In this document: in pieces, positions 23,905 through 35,371 of the stretch
Layout: each line of letters begins with the position of its first letter
Numbering within the stretch: the first letter of the stretch is position 1
Source of the DNA: Hymenopus coronatus
Taxonomy: Eukaryota; Arthropoda; Insecta; Mantodea; Hymenopodidae
Assembly (NCBI GenBank): GCA_030762935.1
Contig: CM060900.1
Coordinates: forward strand, 396,197,132 to 396,261,131
Direction of reading: 5' to 3'
Length of the DNA: 64,000 bases
The notes under the pieces: model-generated
The model's database searches: none
Seen by the model: the letters and a program-made list of their open reading frames with translations, nothing else
Told to the model about the DNA's origin: nothing
Position numbers and translations under genes: made by a program

Positions 23905-24670
23905 ATGCTAATCGAGACAAACATTAGCAGAAATGGACTTGCTACTTCCTTGCTAGTAAGTAGAAGGGAAGTAAAGGAACACTAGACTAAAGCGATAGTA
24001 AAATCTGTTAAAAGCCATTGCTATGGGAAGAAATTGGAATTCCGTTCTCTTTTGCATTCCCGGGAAGAAAATGAAAGAAATGAAACGAAATTTAACCTCC
24101 CGCTTGAGAAAAGTTTAAGTAAGGTAGTTTAAAATTGAAACCAAAGAAAAGGAATGTCTCGAAAACGATTCACTTTACAAACAATGTAGCTATACGACAT
24201 AAATGGTGTGTTTGATGAGACCTACATTTTTGTGTGCTAAGTGTTTATATATTCCTTACGGTTTACGAGTTATCAAAGGACATGCTGAATGAGGAGGTCT
24301 TCAGAAGTTGATCCCAGAAAATTCAAGATACATATTTCCTTTGTTATCAAAATAGCTTAAACATGCATAGTTTTAATCAAAATCGTTATCCATTTTTGAG
24401 AAAATAAACATTTTCATGTAAAGGGTAGTCGAGGTGGGGTACTTTTTTGAAAATATTCGTGTTACATCCTAGAATGATACTGAACATAAATGCCAAGTTT
24501 GGTATTTAATGGGTTTTCCTCTTTTTAGCTATGCTGCCCAAATATACACACTGGGATATTTTTCTAATTTTATATAGGGGTGTCAAAACATGTATTTCCG
24601 GTGAAATATCGGTGTCAAATTTTTGTGAGGAATACAATACCTTCTCTCTCCACTATGTACCTTGAATATG
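23905..24670 (+). repeat. Dispersed repeat R1, copy 2 (plus)
   Basis: Shared landmarks with copy 4 at 55.1 kb occur in order: AATCGAGA-AAACATTAGCAG (about 23911), ACTAAAGCG-TAGTAAAAT (about 23985), and TTCAGA...CCCAGAAAATTCA (about 24300-24325). TTTTAATCAAAA (about 24370), CATGTAAAGGGTAGT (about 24416), GTTACATCCTAGAA-GATACT (about 24460) and TTCTCTCTCCACTATGTACCTTG (about 24643) complete the series. No long open frame is present. It may be a non-autonomous DNA element or a retroelement fragment. Confidence 0.6.
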
Positions 24671-25589
24671 GAAAAGTGATGGAAAAGAAGATTGCGAAAA
24701 AACAAGGTTTTCAGTTGAGCGTGTTCATAAACAAGCCTGCCTATTTATAGTTTCAGTTAAATTAGGCAAAGCGGAAAAAAACGATATATTGTCTTAAAGT
24801 TTAGAATGAATATTCCTTTATTATGAAATAATAATGTTTCAAATAACAATTTTTTATCCAATTTTACAGATGCATCAAGCTAATACATTTTAGGTAGATT
24901 AAACCTTAACATAACCATTACAGTGGAAGCGGTCTGTCCTATAACAAAAATGAGCAAAAACCGTCACACCAGGAGCACCTGTTTTAAATGGGAGACTATA
25001 AATACTTAATGAGGTTTCAGTTTTGGCCGTTGTCCTGAATGCAACATGATTGTATTGCACTTCTATTACCATAAATTTAATTAAACTTTTTTGTTTTTCT
25101 TTTAAAAAGTGCTGTTTCATTCACATGACTTTCTCGCTAACTCCAGTACGAACTATTATTACAAAAACTTGTTATTCTACTTTCTTCTTGTTATTCCAGA
25201 TAAACCTTCAATTGACTCTTCAATTTGGTTGTAGGAAACCATAGTTAAAGCGAGTCAGATTTTAAAGGTTGATAGTCTGCAATGGCTTTGATCTTCTATG
25301 TTTCTTGCATGACCTTGGATGATGCTAAACTTAAATATCGACTTTAGTATTTAACCGATGTTTATTTTGATGTTCACACACACACACACACACATAAGGT
25401 CTATTTTGTAAATCAGTTTTTCTTTATTCATGGAGCATCAAAACGTGAATTTCTGGTAAAGTTTCGATATTGAATTATTTTATGGAATGCAATACTTACA
25501 GTATAGAGTACTAAATAAAACAAACATTACACTGAGAATGAATCACATAATCGTCTTTAATGATTAGTCAATTGTGCGTTGATCCAAAA
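24671..25589. other. AT-rich DNA with (CA)n
   Basis: A (CA)n run lies at about 25376-25394. No gene was recognised. Confidence 0.45.
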
Positions 25590-26980
25590 TTTCTTTTAGT
25601 AGTTAAGGGAAAACTTGAGAAATAGATTTCATCTCATTCAAGATACAATTGTGACCTAAGATTGACCAGAAAAGTTCAACAGAAATGTACAAAATGGCGG
25701 AGGAGTTGCGAGGACGTGCAGTAACTCATTCCACTCCTCATACCCCTATGCGACGTAATGGAATGTTTGTAAACAAAGGCTTCCCTCAAAGCATCAAGTC
25801 CTGAGAAAGAAAGAAAGAAAGAAAGTAAGAAGGAAAACGAATTCTCATTTGAGAAAAAGTATAAGCGTTAGAAAATTCAGACCAAGAATACCTCCTGAAA
25901 CAGTGTCAGACAAAATGTGTAATTTAACGAGATTTACACTTTTAATTACCAAGTTTTTTTTTCTATCTCATAAGATTTATCAGTTGTGAGAATATCATCC
26001 ACGTTGAAGAAATCTGCAGTGGCTATTTTATTTTGAACGAATGTATCTTAAACATATGGTATTTTAAGAGAGTCTAGGAGAGAGATATTTATTATAATGG
26101 GTAAAAAAATCGAAGACAGTTTTTTTTTAATCAAAGTTGTTTTTGAAGCCTTTAGGCATCTACAGAGAATCAACATTTAGCTGCCTCCCATGCTTGGGGT
26201 TCTAAAACTATTTAAAGATCGTAGAATACGCCTGAGCGTTAACATTTTATTTTATAAAACAGCGTTTTTGTCAAAAGTACATTTCTGCATTTTCAAAATG
26301 TTCTACACGTCCCAAATTTTCTTTAAATGCAGCTAAAATTTCCCATTAAGTCCAGAAACATTTGCTGTAATTTATAAATGACAAAATTATTCTAGAACCA
26401 GTAAAAATACATTTTTTGAAAAACTATTGGAGAAACATTATTAATTTCCTAACTTTTTTAAAAAAGCTATAATATTTCAGTAATCAAAGTTATTTAAATA
26501 TACCCTTTTAAACATTTTGTGGTAATCGAAATCTCTAATTCAGAAGGTTCCTACCAAGTTTCTGAAACTTTGAAGTGCGTTGTATATTCTGACTATCCAA
26601 TATATTCTACTTTTAAAACAATTATAAGTTAATTTAAATCCTGCAAGATATTTATCGAATTTGAATGCAATTTGGTATTGTATTAAACAAAACAAGGCAA
26701 GCAGTGTAGAACATTTTGAAAAGTCTATTCAGAAATATAGAAATGTAACATTTAATTCCCAGTGTGGTTTAAATAAAAACATTAGAGCCATTTTGAGAAA
26801 ATAAACATTTTCCAAAGCGTTTCCATGCAGAGGGTACTTTGGAGTGGGGGATTTTCTTGATAATCTTCGTGTCATATCTCTGAAATATGCTGAACTTAAA
26901 CAATACATTAGATACTTCTCGGACTTTTCAGTTTTGAATTACGCTGTTCACAGAGAGACAGACAAACACCACTGTACGTA
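25590..26980 (+). repeat. Dispersed repeat R1, copy 3 (plus), interrupted
   Basis: Landmarks at about 25835-25975 (TCTCATTTGAGAAAA, AATTTAACGAGATTTACA) and 26770-26890 (AACATTAGAGCCATTTTGAG, CATGCAGAGGGTACT, CTTCGTGTCATATC) match copy 4. About 700 bp of unrelated AT-rich DNA lies between them. A (GAAA)n run lies at 25806-25826. Divergence is high. Confidence 0.45.
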
Positions 26981-27599
26981 TGTATGACAGTATGTGTGAC
27001 ATGTCTCCTCGACATGCCTGATGTAGAGTTATAGTTGGGCGACATGAGGAACTAGTGCAGAGGTATATTCTTACGCTAAAACATGGCATCTTACATAGTT
27101 TTCAGAAATGTAATTCATACGTTTCAAAATTCAATATTATTGGTAGTTAGAATCAGACCAAAAAATGCAATGTTATAGTCCAGATTTGAGGAATGGATTA
27201 ACATGACATGCCGGCATGGTACTAATTTCTCAACTAAATCGCATTTTAGCCAGTAATCAACAAGGTGCTTTCTTATCCATTTTGATTAACATGCACAAAT
27301 GACGCCCTACAACCTCGTATTTTACGTCTGGGCTTCATATTAACCACTGTAGATTAATTATGATAACACTGGCCAATAAAAGTTATTTTTAACGTTAAAA
27401 TAAGTACAATTAGCGATGTTTACTGAGGCTTTTGCGATCATTTCAAACTCTTTTACAGCAGTTTGTTTCACAACCTAAGCTTTTTGAGTAATCGCTGTAA
27501 AATATTTTGTGTTACTTACAGATTTTAATAAATGTAATGCCATAAAAGAATACCTTTAACGTAGCTAACAAGCATAATGTTGATAGCATGTTACATGAT
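26981..27599. other. AT-rich DNA, nothing recognised
   Basis: No gene or repeat was recognised here. The far C-terminal end of the fossil ORF described at 30108-31380 may extend into the right end of this stretch. Confidence 0.4.
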
Positions 27600-27637
27600 T
27601 CTCGGCTGTGATTTGCCCGAGGGTCATCTCTCTAGAG
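27600..27637 (-). pseudogene. Detached C-terminal codons of the fossil ORF split by the hAT
   Basis: On the minus strand this DNA encodes RDDPRANHSRE, fitting the C-terminus of the ORF fossil whose main part lies at 30108-31380. When a single copy of the duplicated CTCTAGAG is counted, the frame runs directly from the main part (ending AYCLTL, then a mutational stop) into this piece. The 2.46-kb hAT element therefore inserted within this ORF. Assignment to the family rests on memory of similar arthropod proteins. Confidence 0.6.
27630..27637 (+). repeat. Target-site duplication of the hAT, left copy
   Basis: CTCTAGAG directly precedes the terminal CAGTG of the hAT element and is repeated exactly at 30100-30107. 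Eight bases is the length typical of hAT elements. The central TA fits the nnnTAnnn preference described for Buster-type hATs, and T2/A7 also fits the Ac-type pattern. Confidence 0.92.
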
Positions 27638-27847
27638 CAGTGTTTCCCAACCTTTTGAAGTTCACGGCACCCTTGGGAATAACATTAAACACCAGGGTTA
27701 CCGTTCCTTGAATTAAAAGAAAATTATGCTTAATATGTTCATTTATTGAAATATTATATAATAATAACGTACACCATAACATAATATAGTAAACTCTACT
27801 ACAATCACTGAGCAAAAATACATCAATAAATTTTGTTCGGTTAATAA

Positions 27848-29728
27848 TTAATGTGAAACTTGTGATTGATGCTTAGAGCACAGATATATGATGTCGGGTC
27901 TTACAGTTGACAGTGAAACAAGGAAATCATTCTCAAGGTTATTCAGTCTATTTCTTGCTTTGCATTTTATTGTCACCATGGCAGAGAAGGCTTGCTCACA
28001 TAGATAGGATGTTGAGAAGGGCAAAAGTGCGTTAATTGCTTTCTTCATTAGCTTAGGGTACTCCTCTCTCCGTTGAAGCCAAAAACTAGCCACCGACGCC
28101 TCACTCTTGGTGAACTTACCTTTGAGTGTGGAATCAGCGCAAAGATCAATAAATTCATCTCGTTCGCAAGCAGTGAAATCTATTTCCTCTGCACTATCTA
28201 CGAAATCAAATGGTGAGACAACCCAGTCGAGATTCGTAGTGGAAATAGTTTGGAAAGTACGCATCTATTGCATCTTGCAATCTTGATAAGTGATCACAAA
28301 TGCGGTCTTTCAATTTACCCAGATCTTTATCTCCTGCCACATTAAGAAGAGATGGAAAGTTCGACAAATCTCCTTTTTGAACTGCAGACTTCCAAGAACT
28401 AAGTTTTCTTTTAAAACCTTTCATTTTATTGGTTGAGGAGATTATTGTTTCCTGTCGACCCTGCATCGAAACATTCAGTTCATTCAGCTTATGAAAAGTA
28501 TCTGCCAGATACGACAGTTCAAAACACCAAGAATCACTTAGTAAGAGCTCATGAAATATGTCTTGATTTTCATCCTTAAAAAAGTTTTTAGCTGTTCTTT
28601 AAGTTCAAGAAACCGGTTCAATAAACGACCCCGCAACAAACCACCTTACTTCTGTGTGAAGTAACAAAGAGGTATGAGCTGCATCCGTTGCGCGATGTAA
28701 CTGTACAAAAATTCTGCACTTTAAAGGTCGAGACTTCATATAGTTCACCATTTTCACAACTTGGTTAAACACTTCAGCAAAATCTTCATTACACACTTTC
28801 ACGACTAATGCCTCTCTATGCAGAAAATGGATGGATTTTCATTGAGAGCTCTGGCAGTAAAACCTTTAATTTTCCCAGTCATAGATGGTGCACCAATTGT
28901 ACATATACCACAACAGTCTTTCCATGAAAGATCATGGTCATTCAGATAGGAATTAATAGAAACGACTGGCTGTAGTCTCCAGCGGTCTACAGAACAGAGA
29001 CTGTTCACTAATATCTTTTTCATCAATATATCTGATAAAACCAAGGAGTTGCGGTTTGTCACCAATGTCGAGACTCTCATCTACTTGCAAAGCAAATGTC
29101 CTATAAGTTTTTATTTTCTCCGTGCCTTGTTCGTTGATATTGCATGACATTTCAGATATCCTGCGGCTGATTGTGTTGTTGGACAGAGGAACTTTCGAAA
29201 TTTGATTAGCTGCTCCTTCGCCAAGTAATGGTAAAACTATAACTTGACATGCAGGGCCAATGATTTCCTCTCCAAGAGTATGAGGTTTCTTTTTTTAGCT
29301 ATCAGTTTTACTACTTTAAATGAGGCTTCAAGAGCAGTGTAACCTATGGTCATTCTCTTTACCATTCGCACAGCTGTTTTCTTCTCCCCTTCTAATATAT
29401 GTGAAAAATACACTTCACTTTTCTGTGACACACTAGGATGCTTTGTTGTAAGATGCCGCTTCAGTTTGCTAGGTACCATGGCCTCGCTGCTAAGTGTTTC
29501 GCCACAAACTAAACACACAGGGATAGAGTTTTCCTCGTTGTTATTCCACTTAAATCCATACGCTAAGTAACTGTCCTGGTATGTTCTTTTCTTTCGTTTG
29601 TCTTCTTTATGTGGCGAATTCGACGGTCCGGGAGAAACTGTAAGATTTGGCTTCTTAAAGCAAGCAGTAGGAGCCGACTGTTCACTTTCACTGTCCTGGC
29701 GTTTACGTTTAACAATGAACTTATCCAT
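27848..29728 (-). pseudogene. Broken hAT transposase (BED finger to dimerisation domain)
   Basis: The first segment (29728-29237) is a 163-codon N-terminus with a basic start and a BED-type zinc finger (C72, C75, H92, H97). Later segments are in different frames. One holds the first catalytic Asp (LQVDES, about 29080-29095). The next carries CTIGAPSMTG, where the family has CTDGA, so the second catalytic Asp is Ile (codon 28895-28897). Next come a KSRPLKCRIF...LHTEVRW segment (28802-28605), a KMKGFKRKLSSW segment (28466-28206) and the C-terminal dimerisation region with YLCEQAFSAM and ARNRL (28264-27848, residues about 61-110). I see at least four frameshifts, for example near 28975, 28805 and 28620. 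The product would normally cut and paste the element in the nucleus. This copy cannot. Confidence 0.92.
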
Positions 29729-29781
29729 AGCTAAACACTGTGAATCAACGCGAGGAAGACAACTGAAAGCGCCAAGTGGCG

Positions 29782-29853
29782 TACACTTTTATATATTCAT
29801 CTGTCGAAGTCTCGGGAATGTTGGTGAGGAAGCGAGTAGTCTCGGGAATGTTC
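29782..29853 (-). promoter_or_regulatory. Upstream region of the hAT transposase with repeated motif
   Basis: Between the transposase start and the right end, GTCTCGGGAATGTT occurs twice on the plus strand (29809-29822 and 29839-29852), 30 bp apart. Repeated subterminal motifs are often transposase-binding sites in hAT elements. That role is inferred here. TTATATAT at about 29788 could be a TATA element. Confidence 0.35.
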
Positions 29854-30058
29854 GGCAGGGTATAGCTGTAATGCCATCTGTGGGATACTAGTATAACTGA
29901 ATTATTGAAATGAATCGACCACTATCACCATCTGCCGTGCATGAGAGTAATTCATTTGCCTTTTTTTATTTCAAGACCTTACAAGACTTGAGGCTTCAGT
30001 AGAAGGTATTTTTTTTTGTTTATCTCAATATCTCGCGGTACCCCTTAGCCAATCACAC

Positions 30059-30074
30059 GGCACCCTAGGGTGCC
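30059..30074. repeat. Perfect 16-bp subterminal palindrome of the hAT
   Basis: GGCACCCTAGGGTGCC is self-complementary along its whole length, 25 bp inside the right end. The left end holds a related GGCACCCTTGGG at a similar distance. The symmetry suggests a bound site for the transposase or a host factor. Confidence 0.85.
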
Positions 30075-30099
30075 GGGGCACACCGGTTGTGAACCGCTG

Positions 30100-30107
30100 C
30101 TCTAGAG
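30100..30107 (+). repeat. Target-site duplication of the hAT, right copy
   Basis: CTCTAGAG directly follows the CTG end of the element and is identical to 27630-27637. Confidence 0.92.
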
Positions 30108-31380
30108 TGTCAAACAGTACGCCTACATATTTAGAGTCTAGTTTCTTGTTAACTTCTTTCCATTTCGGCGATGTCCTGGTGAAAACGCTAGCCACGTTCA
30201 TCGCTGATAACGCCGAGGTTCTCGAGAAGGAAATCAGGATGGCAGTTCACTATCTGTGGTTTCAAAAACATAGCACATTCCATTACCGTGTAGTTCTCAA
30301 TAAACACACTAAAAGTTCTGAGAAATGTTCAGACTGTTTTCTTCCAGAAAGCTTATGACAATGTTTTTAAAGAGAAACTTGCAGCTTGTTCTTGCATATT
30401 TAACGAGCTTTCAAATTACGAATCTTCCATAAGTCACCTAATTTAAGGGAATATAGGTTTATGTTTCCTCTTTTAATTTCGCTTCACTGAACTTTGGAAA
30501 CTTAATTTTTAAGAAGAGAAGTGCACGCCCATCACGATCAATTGCTTTCACAACATTCTTAATAAAACTTACTTTGATGTGTAATGGAGGTAAAACGTTT
30601 TTGTCAGCACTTAATACTTTTCTGTCCTAGATTAAATAACTCTCGCTTTGGCCAACTCTTTTATGTAATGATTGGTTCCTTCTCTGCTATTTCATAAACG
30701 AAAAATTGTGTACGACCTATTGTAATCTATACTTTAAAATATGCACAATCGGTCATGAATGGTCATTATACTAGATGACAGGAGATCCACGTTCACCTAA
30801 CTTTCCTTCATATCAAGTGCGTGGGTAATAGGAATGCATGGAAACTTGTTTCCGTTATGTGGCAAGATACCTTTCAAGCTTATTTTGGAGTAGTCAATGA
30901 ACAAACGCAAATCATCAGGTTTATGTTCAATGTCCATCGTCGAAGCAATATTAAACTATGTTTTCCTGCTCAGAAAATAAATGCACAAATCTCTTTTGTC
31001 GGTAACTAAAATAAATTATTTTCGTGCCATCCTTCAGGAGTCCTTTCACTCTTGAAGAAAATAACTCTTCTTTACTTTTAGATAACCCAAGGTCACGAAC
31101 AAGATCATTTAAATAATCCTATCCTACAAAGTGAGGTTTGTTTATAGCAACTCCTTTCACAAAATTTGGGTCACTCTTATGTAATTCATCAATATCCTTA
31201 ACTCATTCAAAATCTTCAGTCACATTTCTGTCGCTTGGTATGAGAAGACCTGGTCTATCAGGCACTGGTTTAATTACCAGATCTAAAGATGTATATTCAA
31301 GAGCATGTTTGTTCTTTGAACTTATTCCAGAAATATTTGTCAAAAAGAAGTAGTAGTCTGTTACAAGATACACGCCTCAT
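30108..31380 (-). pseudogene. Fossil of a multicopy arthropod ORF of unnamed family
   Basis: Read on the minus strand with frame changes and stops, the remnant shows several well-preserved blocks. Going downstream on the coding strand these are DPNFVKGVAINKPHFVG (about 31120-31170), DYLNDLVRDLGLSKSKEEL (31063-31119), SRVKGLL with YFSYRQKRFVHLFS (about 30980-31060), FIDYSKISLKGILPHNGN (about 30840-30920), LPPLHIKVSFIKNVVKAI (30541-30594), KFPKFSEAKLKEE (about 30470-30510) and FHQDIAEME (about 30158-30187). I recall these blocks from a family of uncharacterised, often repeated arthropod proteins with no assigned catalytic domain. I infer a transposon-borne gene. The last codons lie beyond the hAT at 27600-27637. 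The plus-strand open frames here are not genes. Confidence 0.68.
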
Positions 31381-32711
31381 ATCACAGGAACTGAAATTAA
31401 TGACATTTGATAGGACCCTTCTAACCGAACCATAACAGGATTCTGGAGCACAAAGTTTAATCTGGTGTACTTTATTGACGAAATAACACTCGTAATTCTC
31501 TTAATTTCTGGAGTCTTCTAACACAAACCTTAAGAAAATATACTTATCTGACACTACACTTGCCAGTTCACAACTGAAGAACACACCGAATCAGCTTCTT
31601 TTATTAAATGAAGCTTCTACTCCTCTGGAAACTAAGCAGAACACTTTCTATTTTAACGCATTATCTACAGATGGCGTAAACACTGATCTCACAATAGCTT
31701 TGTGAGTAAACATTCATTGTTGAACATTATTGATATTCCTGAAGACGCTAACAGCATTAGTCTAAAGCAAACATTGTAAGTGTCTGATGGTCATTTTGAA
31801 TAAATTATATTTCATTTTACAGGAAGAAATTTTGCACTAGTTTCAATGAACGTTTTTAGTGGCAAGTTTTAATTTTGACACATAGGTGTCCTCGTAAAGC
31901 AATTCTGGCATAAGCTATAAATACGTATATCAAGGGTGCAAAAAAGGCAGTACTTTTGCTATCAAGTAGATGAATTTTAAGTATGTATGTTTAGGGGGTT
32001 AAATGGGAGAAAGCCCAAGGGCCTACCCGAATTTCACTCAACTCACCTGGTTCATTATTCTGTCCTTGAAAACTGTTAACTGGCTGTTAATATAAACCCT
32101 ATTCCCCTTCTGTCGATGCAGATTCGGGTTCGTCCGACAGTATCAGTAGTTCAGATGTAAGGGATCCCTGTGACCTAGCTATTAGAACTTTTATAGTTAA
32201 ACCTATGTTTATGCCAGTATTACTTTATGAGAACACAGCTAAGTCAGCATTACATCTTGCCACCAATATCGATTACTGAAGCTTGTGCAACATTACCTCT
32301 TGCTAAATGAAATATACTTTATTCAAAATAACCACCCGGTACCCTATAGCATGTCGATTGTTAGCCCAAATAATAAAATGGTTTTTAAGCTCGTTGTAGC
32401 ATTCAAACAATACCCTTGGTAGGGCAGTTATATAGTAGTATTACGAATATACTACTACTAATAATAATAATAATAATAATTTGTTAATCAGTACTTTTAA
32501 TTCCCTAAGCTAGTAAATATGAAAAGTTTTTAATAGTAAAAAATATTGGTGGGTGATGTAACACTTATGGCTTCATCTTTGGATTTGGTAGAAGCAAATA
32601 CACAAGCATCAGCTGCAAATATTTAACATTTTACTTATTGATCAGTGTATCTTACTGTTCTTTCATGTGTGCCGTGAGTCGTCAATATAACAACCTACTG
32701 GTGAATTTAGC
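31381..32711. other. AT-rich DNA with (AAT)n
   Basis: (AAT)n lies at about 32451-32480. The 5' end of the fossil ORF may extend a little beyond 31380, but I could not follow it. Nothing else was recognised. Confidence 0.45.
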
Positions 32712-32800
32712 ATCATGCTACCATGGTAGCTCAGATTCTCAGAGCTACGGCACTAAAATCCAAAAGTCCGTGGTTTGAATTCTGTCAATGGCATTGCCTT
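32712..32800 (+). mobile_element. Possible tRNA-type SINE head
   Basis: The sequence reads like a tRNA: TGGTAGCTCAGATTCTCAG (A-box-like, about 32724) and GTGGTTTGAATTCTGTC (B-box-like, about 32770). No complete cloverleaf with CCA-side pairing is evident, so a real tRNA is unlikely. It is followed within 50 bp by a long (AAT)n tract, an arrangement common for SINEs whose 3' ends nucleate microsatellites. Confidence 0.4.
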
Positions 32801-32850
32801 TTTAAATCGTTATTCTTAAGCAACCTTAGATTACTGACGGCTTGTGTGTG

Positions 32851-32853
32851 ATG

Positions 32854-32938
<85 letters not shown>
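32851..32938 (+). repeat. (AAT)n microsatellite
   Basis: About 29 units. The frame across it reads as a poly-isoleucine run and is not a gene. Confidence 0.97.
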
Positions 32939-32940
<2 letters not shown>

Positions 32941-35371
32941 CATGATTATGTTCAGCATATAGTTAAGGTATACAGATTATACCACGTGTTCCATTTAAAG
33001 CCGGTGCACAGTTCAGGTATACAAGTTGTTCGCTTTCATTGAAGTGACCTCCGTAATTTCCCGCAGCACACTGGCAGTGAATGTCCTATTCAAGACTACA
33101 TTTATCAGCTATGGTATTCTGTGTCAGTCACCGATTTCAATTTCAGCTGCAAAGACTAGTGTTTCTTCATTGCGCATCTCAAAATTGTGGGTGGATTAAA
33201 TTATTCTTGTTAGTCCACTGAAATACCTATCGAAAAACCTACCACTGTACAAAGAATTTCTATGTATGATATTTGGTGAAAACTGAATCAGCCTATGTTT
33301 TAAAGGATGTTGAACGAAGATAGTTGAAGGGTGCACAGCTCGCGCTCTAAGTATCGTAGAGATAGGATTTTTGCTCGGTCTTGTTATATTGTTGGTATAT
33401 ATAATTTGCTAATATTTATCCGAGCGTAATTAATGAAGTTACTGCCGAGTCTAGACACGTAAAATGTGTGTGCCAGAAGCGGCTGCGCTGGTAGGAGGGG
33501 CAAGTATATGATTCGCTGGAGACAACTTTACGGACCACCTCTATATACCTTAACTTCTGTGAACATTGTAATTCCATATACACAGAATGCTTCCATCAAG
33601 AAAATCGAAACTTTCACGTACTGCTGAACTGTAGAAGAATTTGAAGGTGAATATTTGATTGCAAATGATGACACGATTTGTAGGGTTATAATGTGCACCA
33701 CGTTACAGTGCCAAGTATGCAGCGGTATGTTATTGGCCCCGTGCTAAGATGGGCGATGACGTTGGCGGTGCTTGAAGATTCACTCCACTACCACATGGGT
33801 AGATCTACGTATCCTATGTTGTGCAGATCTACTACCGTGGATGTGCCTCAGCTAGACTCAGCCTCCATGCTGGTTTGACTCACTTGGGGTGGAAGCAATG
33901 AGGGTAGTTTAAGGAGTGATCTTATGAAATTACTTAGGCACACGTTATTTTTCTTCAATTTATTGTCACTAGAAGACACAAGATAAGCACTTTGCTTTAC
34001 AACCTGCTAAGTCAATTATTTACTAGGAAGTTTCTTTATCGACAATTCACACTATTTTACTTACCTTTTTCTCTTTAAGTTAGTTTTATATAATTAAGCC
34101 TAGATGCGCGTCACTGACTTTATCTATCCACTACTGAGGGCGCCGATGACTAAGTCTCTATGAGAGTTGCGTTGTTTAACTTGAAAGCCGATGTAACTAT
34201 GTGACAGCCCTGACGTAACTTCAATGTTTCGAGACAACTAACAGACAGCGGCAATCTTGTCCTTATATAGCAAACTTGCTATCATGGCGACTTCTTTCTG
34301 ATTGGTCAGAAAGGCCGCGAAACTGAGGTCAATATTACCCTAAATAAATAATTTTTCCCAGGATGCAACATAACACCCACGTGACAAGTGTTATTCAATG
34401 GAAAAATACTCTTTTCCAAATTAAAAGGAACTTTTCCCGTCACACGTAGCTCGTACGTGCCTGGACAAAAGAGCATCTGCTAACAATGAAAGCCTCTCAC
34501 TCCACTTTCCAAGTTTGGCGTAAACAACTCTCTACTGCTCTTGCTAAAAGCTGACGGTTATACTCTTAATACATGAAATAATCGAGTATTGGCACTCTTT
34601 AAATGTAAAGTGATTAACAATTAATAAAAATGACAATGGTTATTGTAGAGAAGCCAACTAACGGTCTCAGATTGAGTGTAAACTATGAAAAATAGAGATA
34701 GAGAGAGTACTGTTAGAGGAGTAATAGAACACTGCAATAGTAAAAACCGCGTTCAACATATTAAACTTCTGTTCATTAAAGAGGAACCAAGAGACTCAAT
34801 ACTGTCCAATAGGCAGTCTTAATTTTATGTATGTGTGTGTGTGTGTGTGTGTGTGAGTGAGTGATTCTAATCTTCCATATAATAAGGTACACAGCGTTTA
34901 CTTCAAAGCTTTTTTTGGAAGAATATATATAGAAAGAAGTTCCTTCGCGTTATTTAATGAACTGCTGTGAACAAATATGATGTAACAACGCCAAAATGTT
35001 GCTGATAAGATGATAAGGCTACATAATAATCTGTAGATATAAAGAATGATATCGTGATTGTTTTAAAATCACACGTGCCATGGTGTAATATAAATTACAA
35101 TCATTGAAGCCATGCTATCTGTTTTGTTCACGACCTAATAAAAGTCATACAACACTGTATGCAGACAATAAAACCACTTTCCTCTTCGTCCGATCATACC
35201 ACAGCTTCACCTTGTTGACATCACGTGACGAATTCACCCCCTATCTCTTCCCATAGTCCATGTATCTCAGCCTTTTCCTAAGTGTATGAAGGTTCGCTTA
35301 GTACTCGTGAGTAAGTAACGCGGAGTTCTAAAACGAAACATCCTTAAGGGTAATAGACAGTGTACGGAGCA
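32939..35371. other. AT-rich DNA with (GT)n
   Basis: (GT)n lies at about 34831-34855. A moderately GC-richer stretch at about 33680-33900 has a 61-codon open frame with no recognisable domain. Nothing else was recognised. Confidence 0.4.

Larger units (their letters stand above)
27638..30099 (-). mobile_element. hAT DNA transposon with both ends, coding region on minus strand
   Basis: The element is 2462 bp with short inverted terminal repeats. The left end reads CAGTGTTTCCCAACC, and the right end, read on the minus strand, is CAGCGGTTCACAACC. An exact 8-bp duplication flanks it. Subterminal DNA contains GGCACCC-TTGGG at the left (27664-27675) and the perfect palindrome GGCACCCTAGGGTGCC at the right (30059-30074). 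It holds a broken BED-finger transposase. Ends and transposase place it with the Charlie/Buster-like hATs (ZBED5-like proteins). The exact duplication suggests a fairly recent insertion. The many frame breaks could instead mean that a defective copy was mobilised in trans. Confidence 0.93.

Noticed and set aside
29346..29891. Plus-strand open frames inside the hAT element
   Set aside because: They are antisense to the BED-finger transposase and have no domain of their own.
30089..31353. Plus-strand open frames of 89, 62 and 71 codons
   Set aside because: They are antisense to the fossil ORF, whose minus-strand translation shows conserved blocks.
32842..33042. Open frame with a long isoleucine run
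   Set aside because: It is the translation of an (AAT)n microsatellite.
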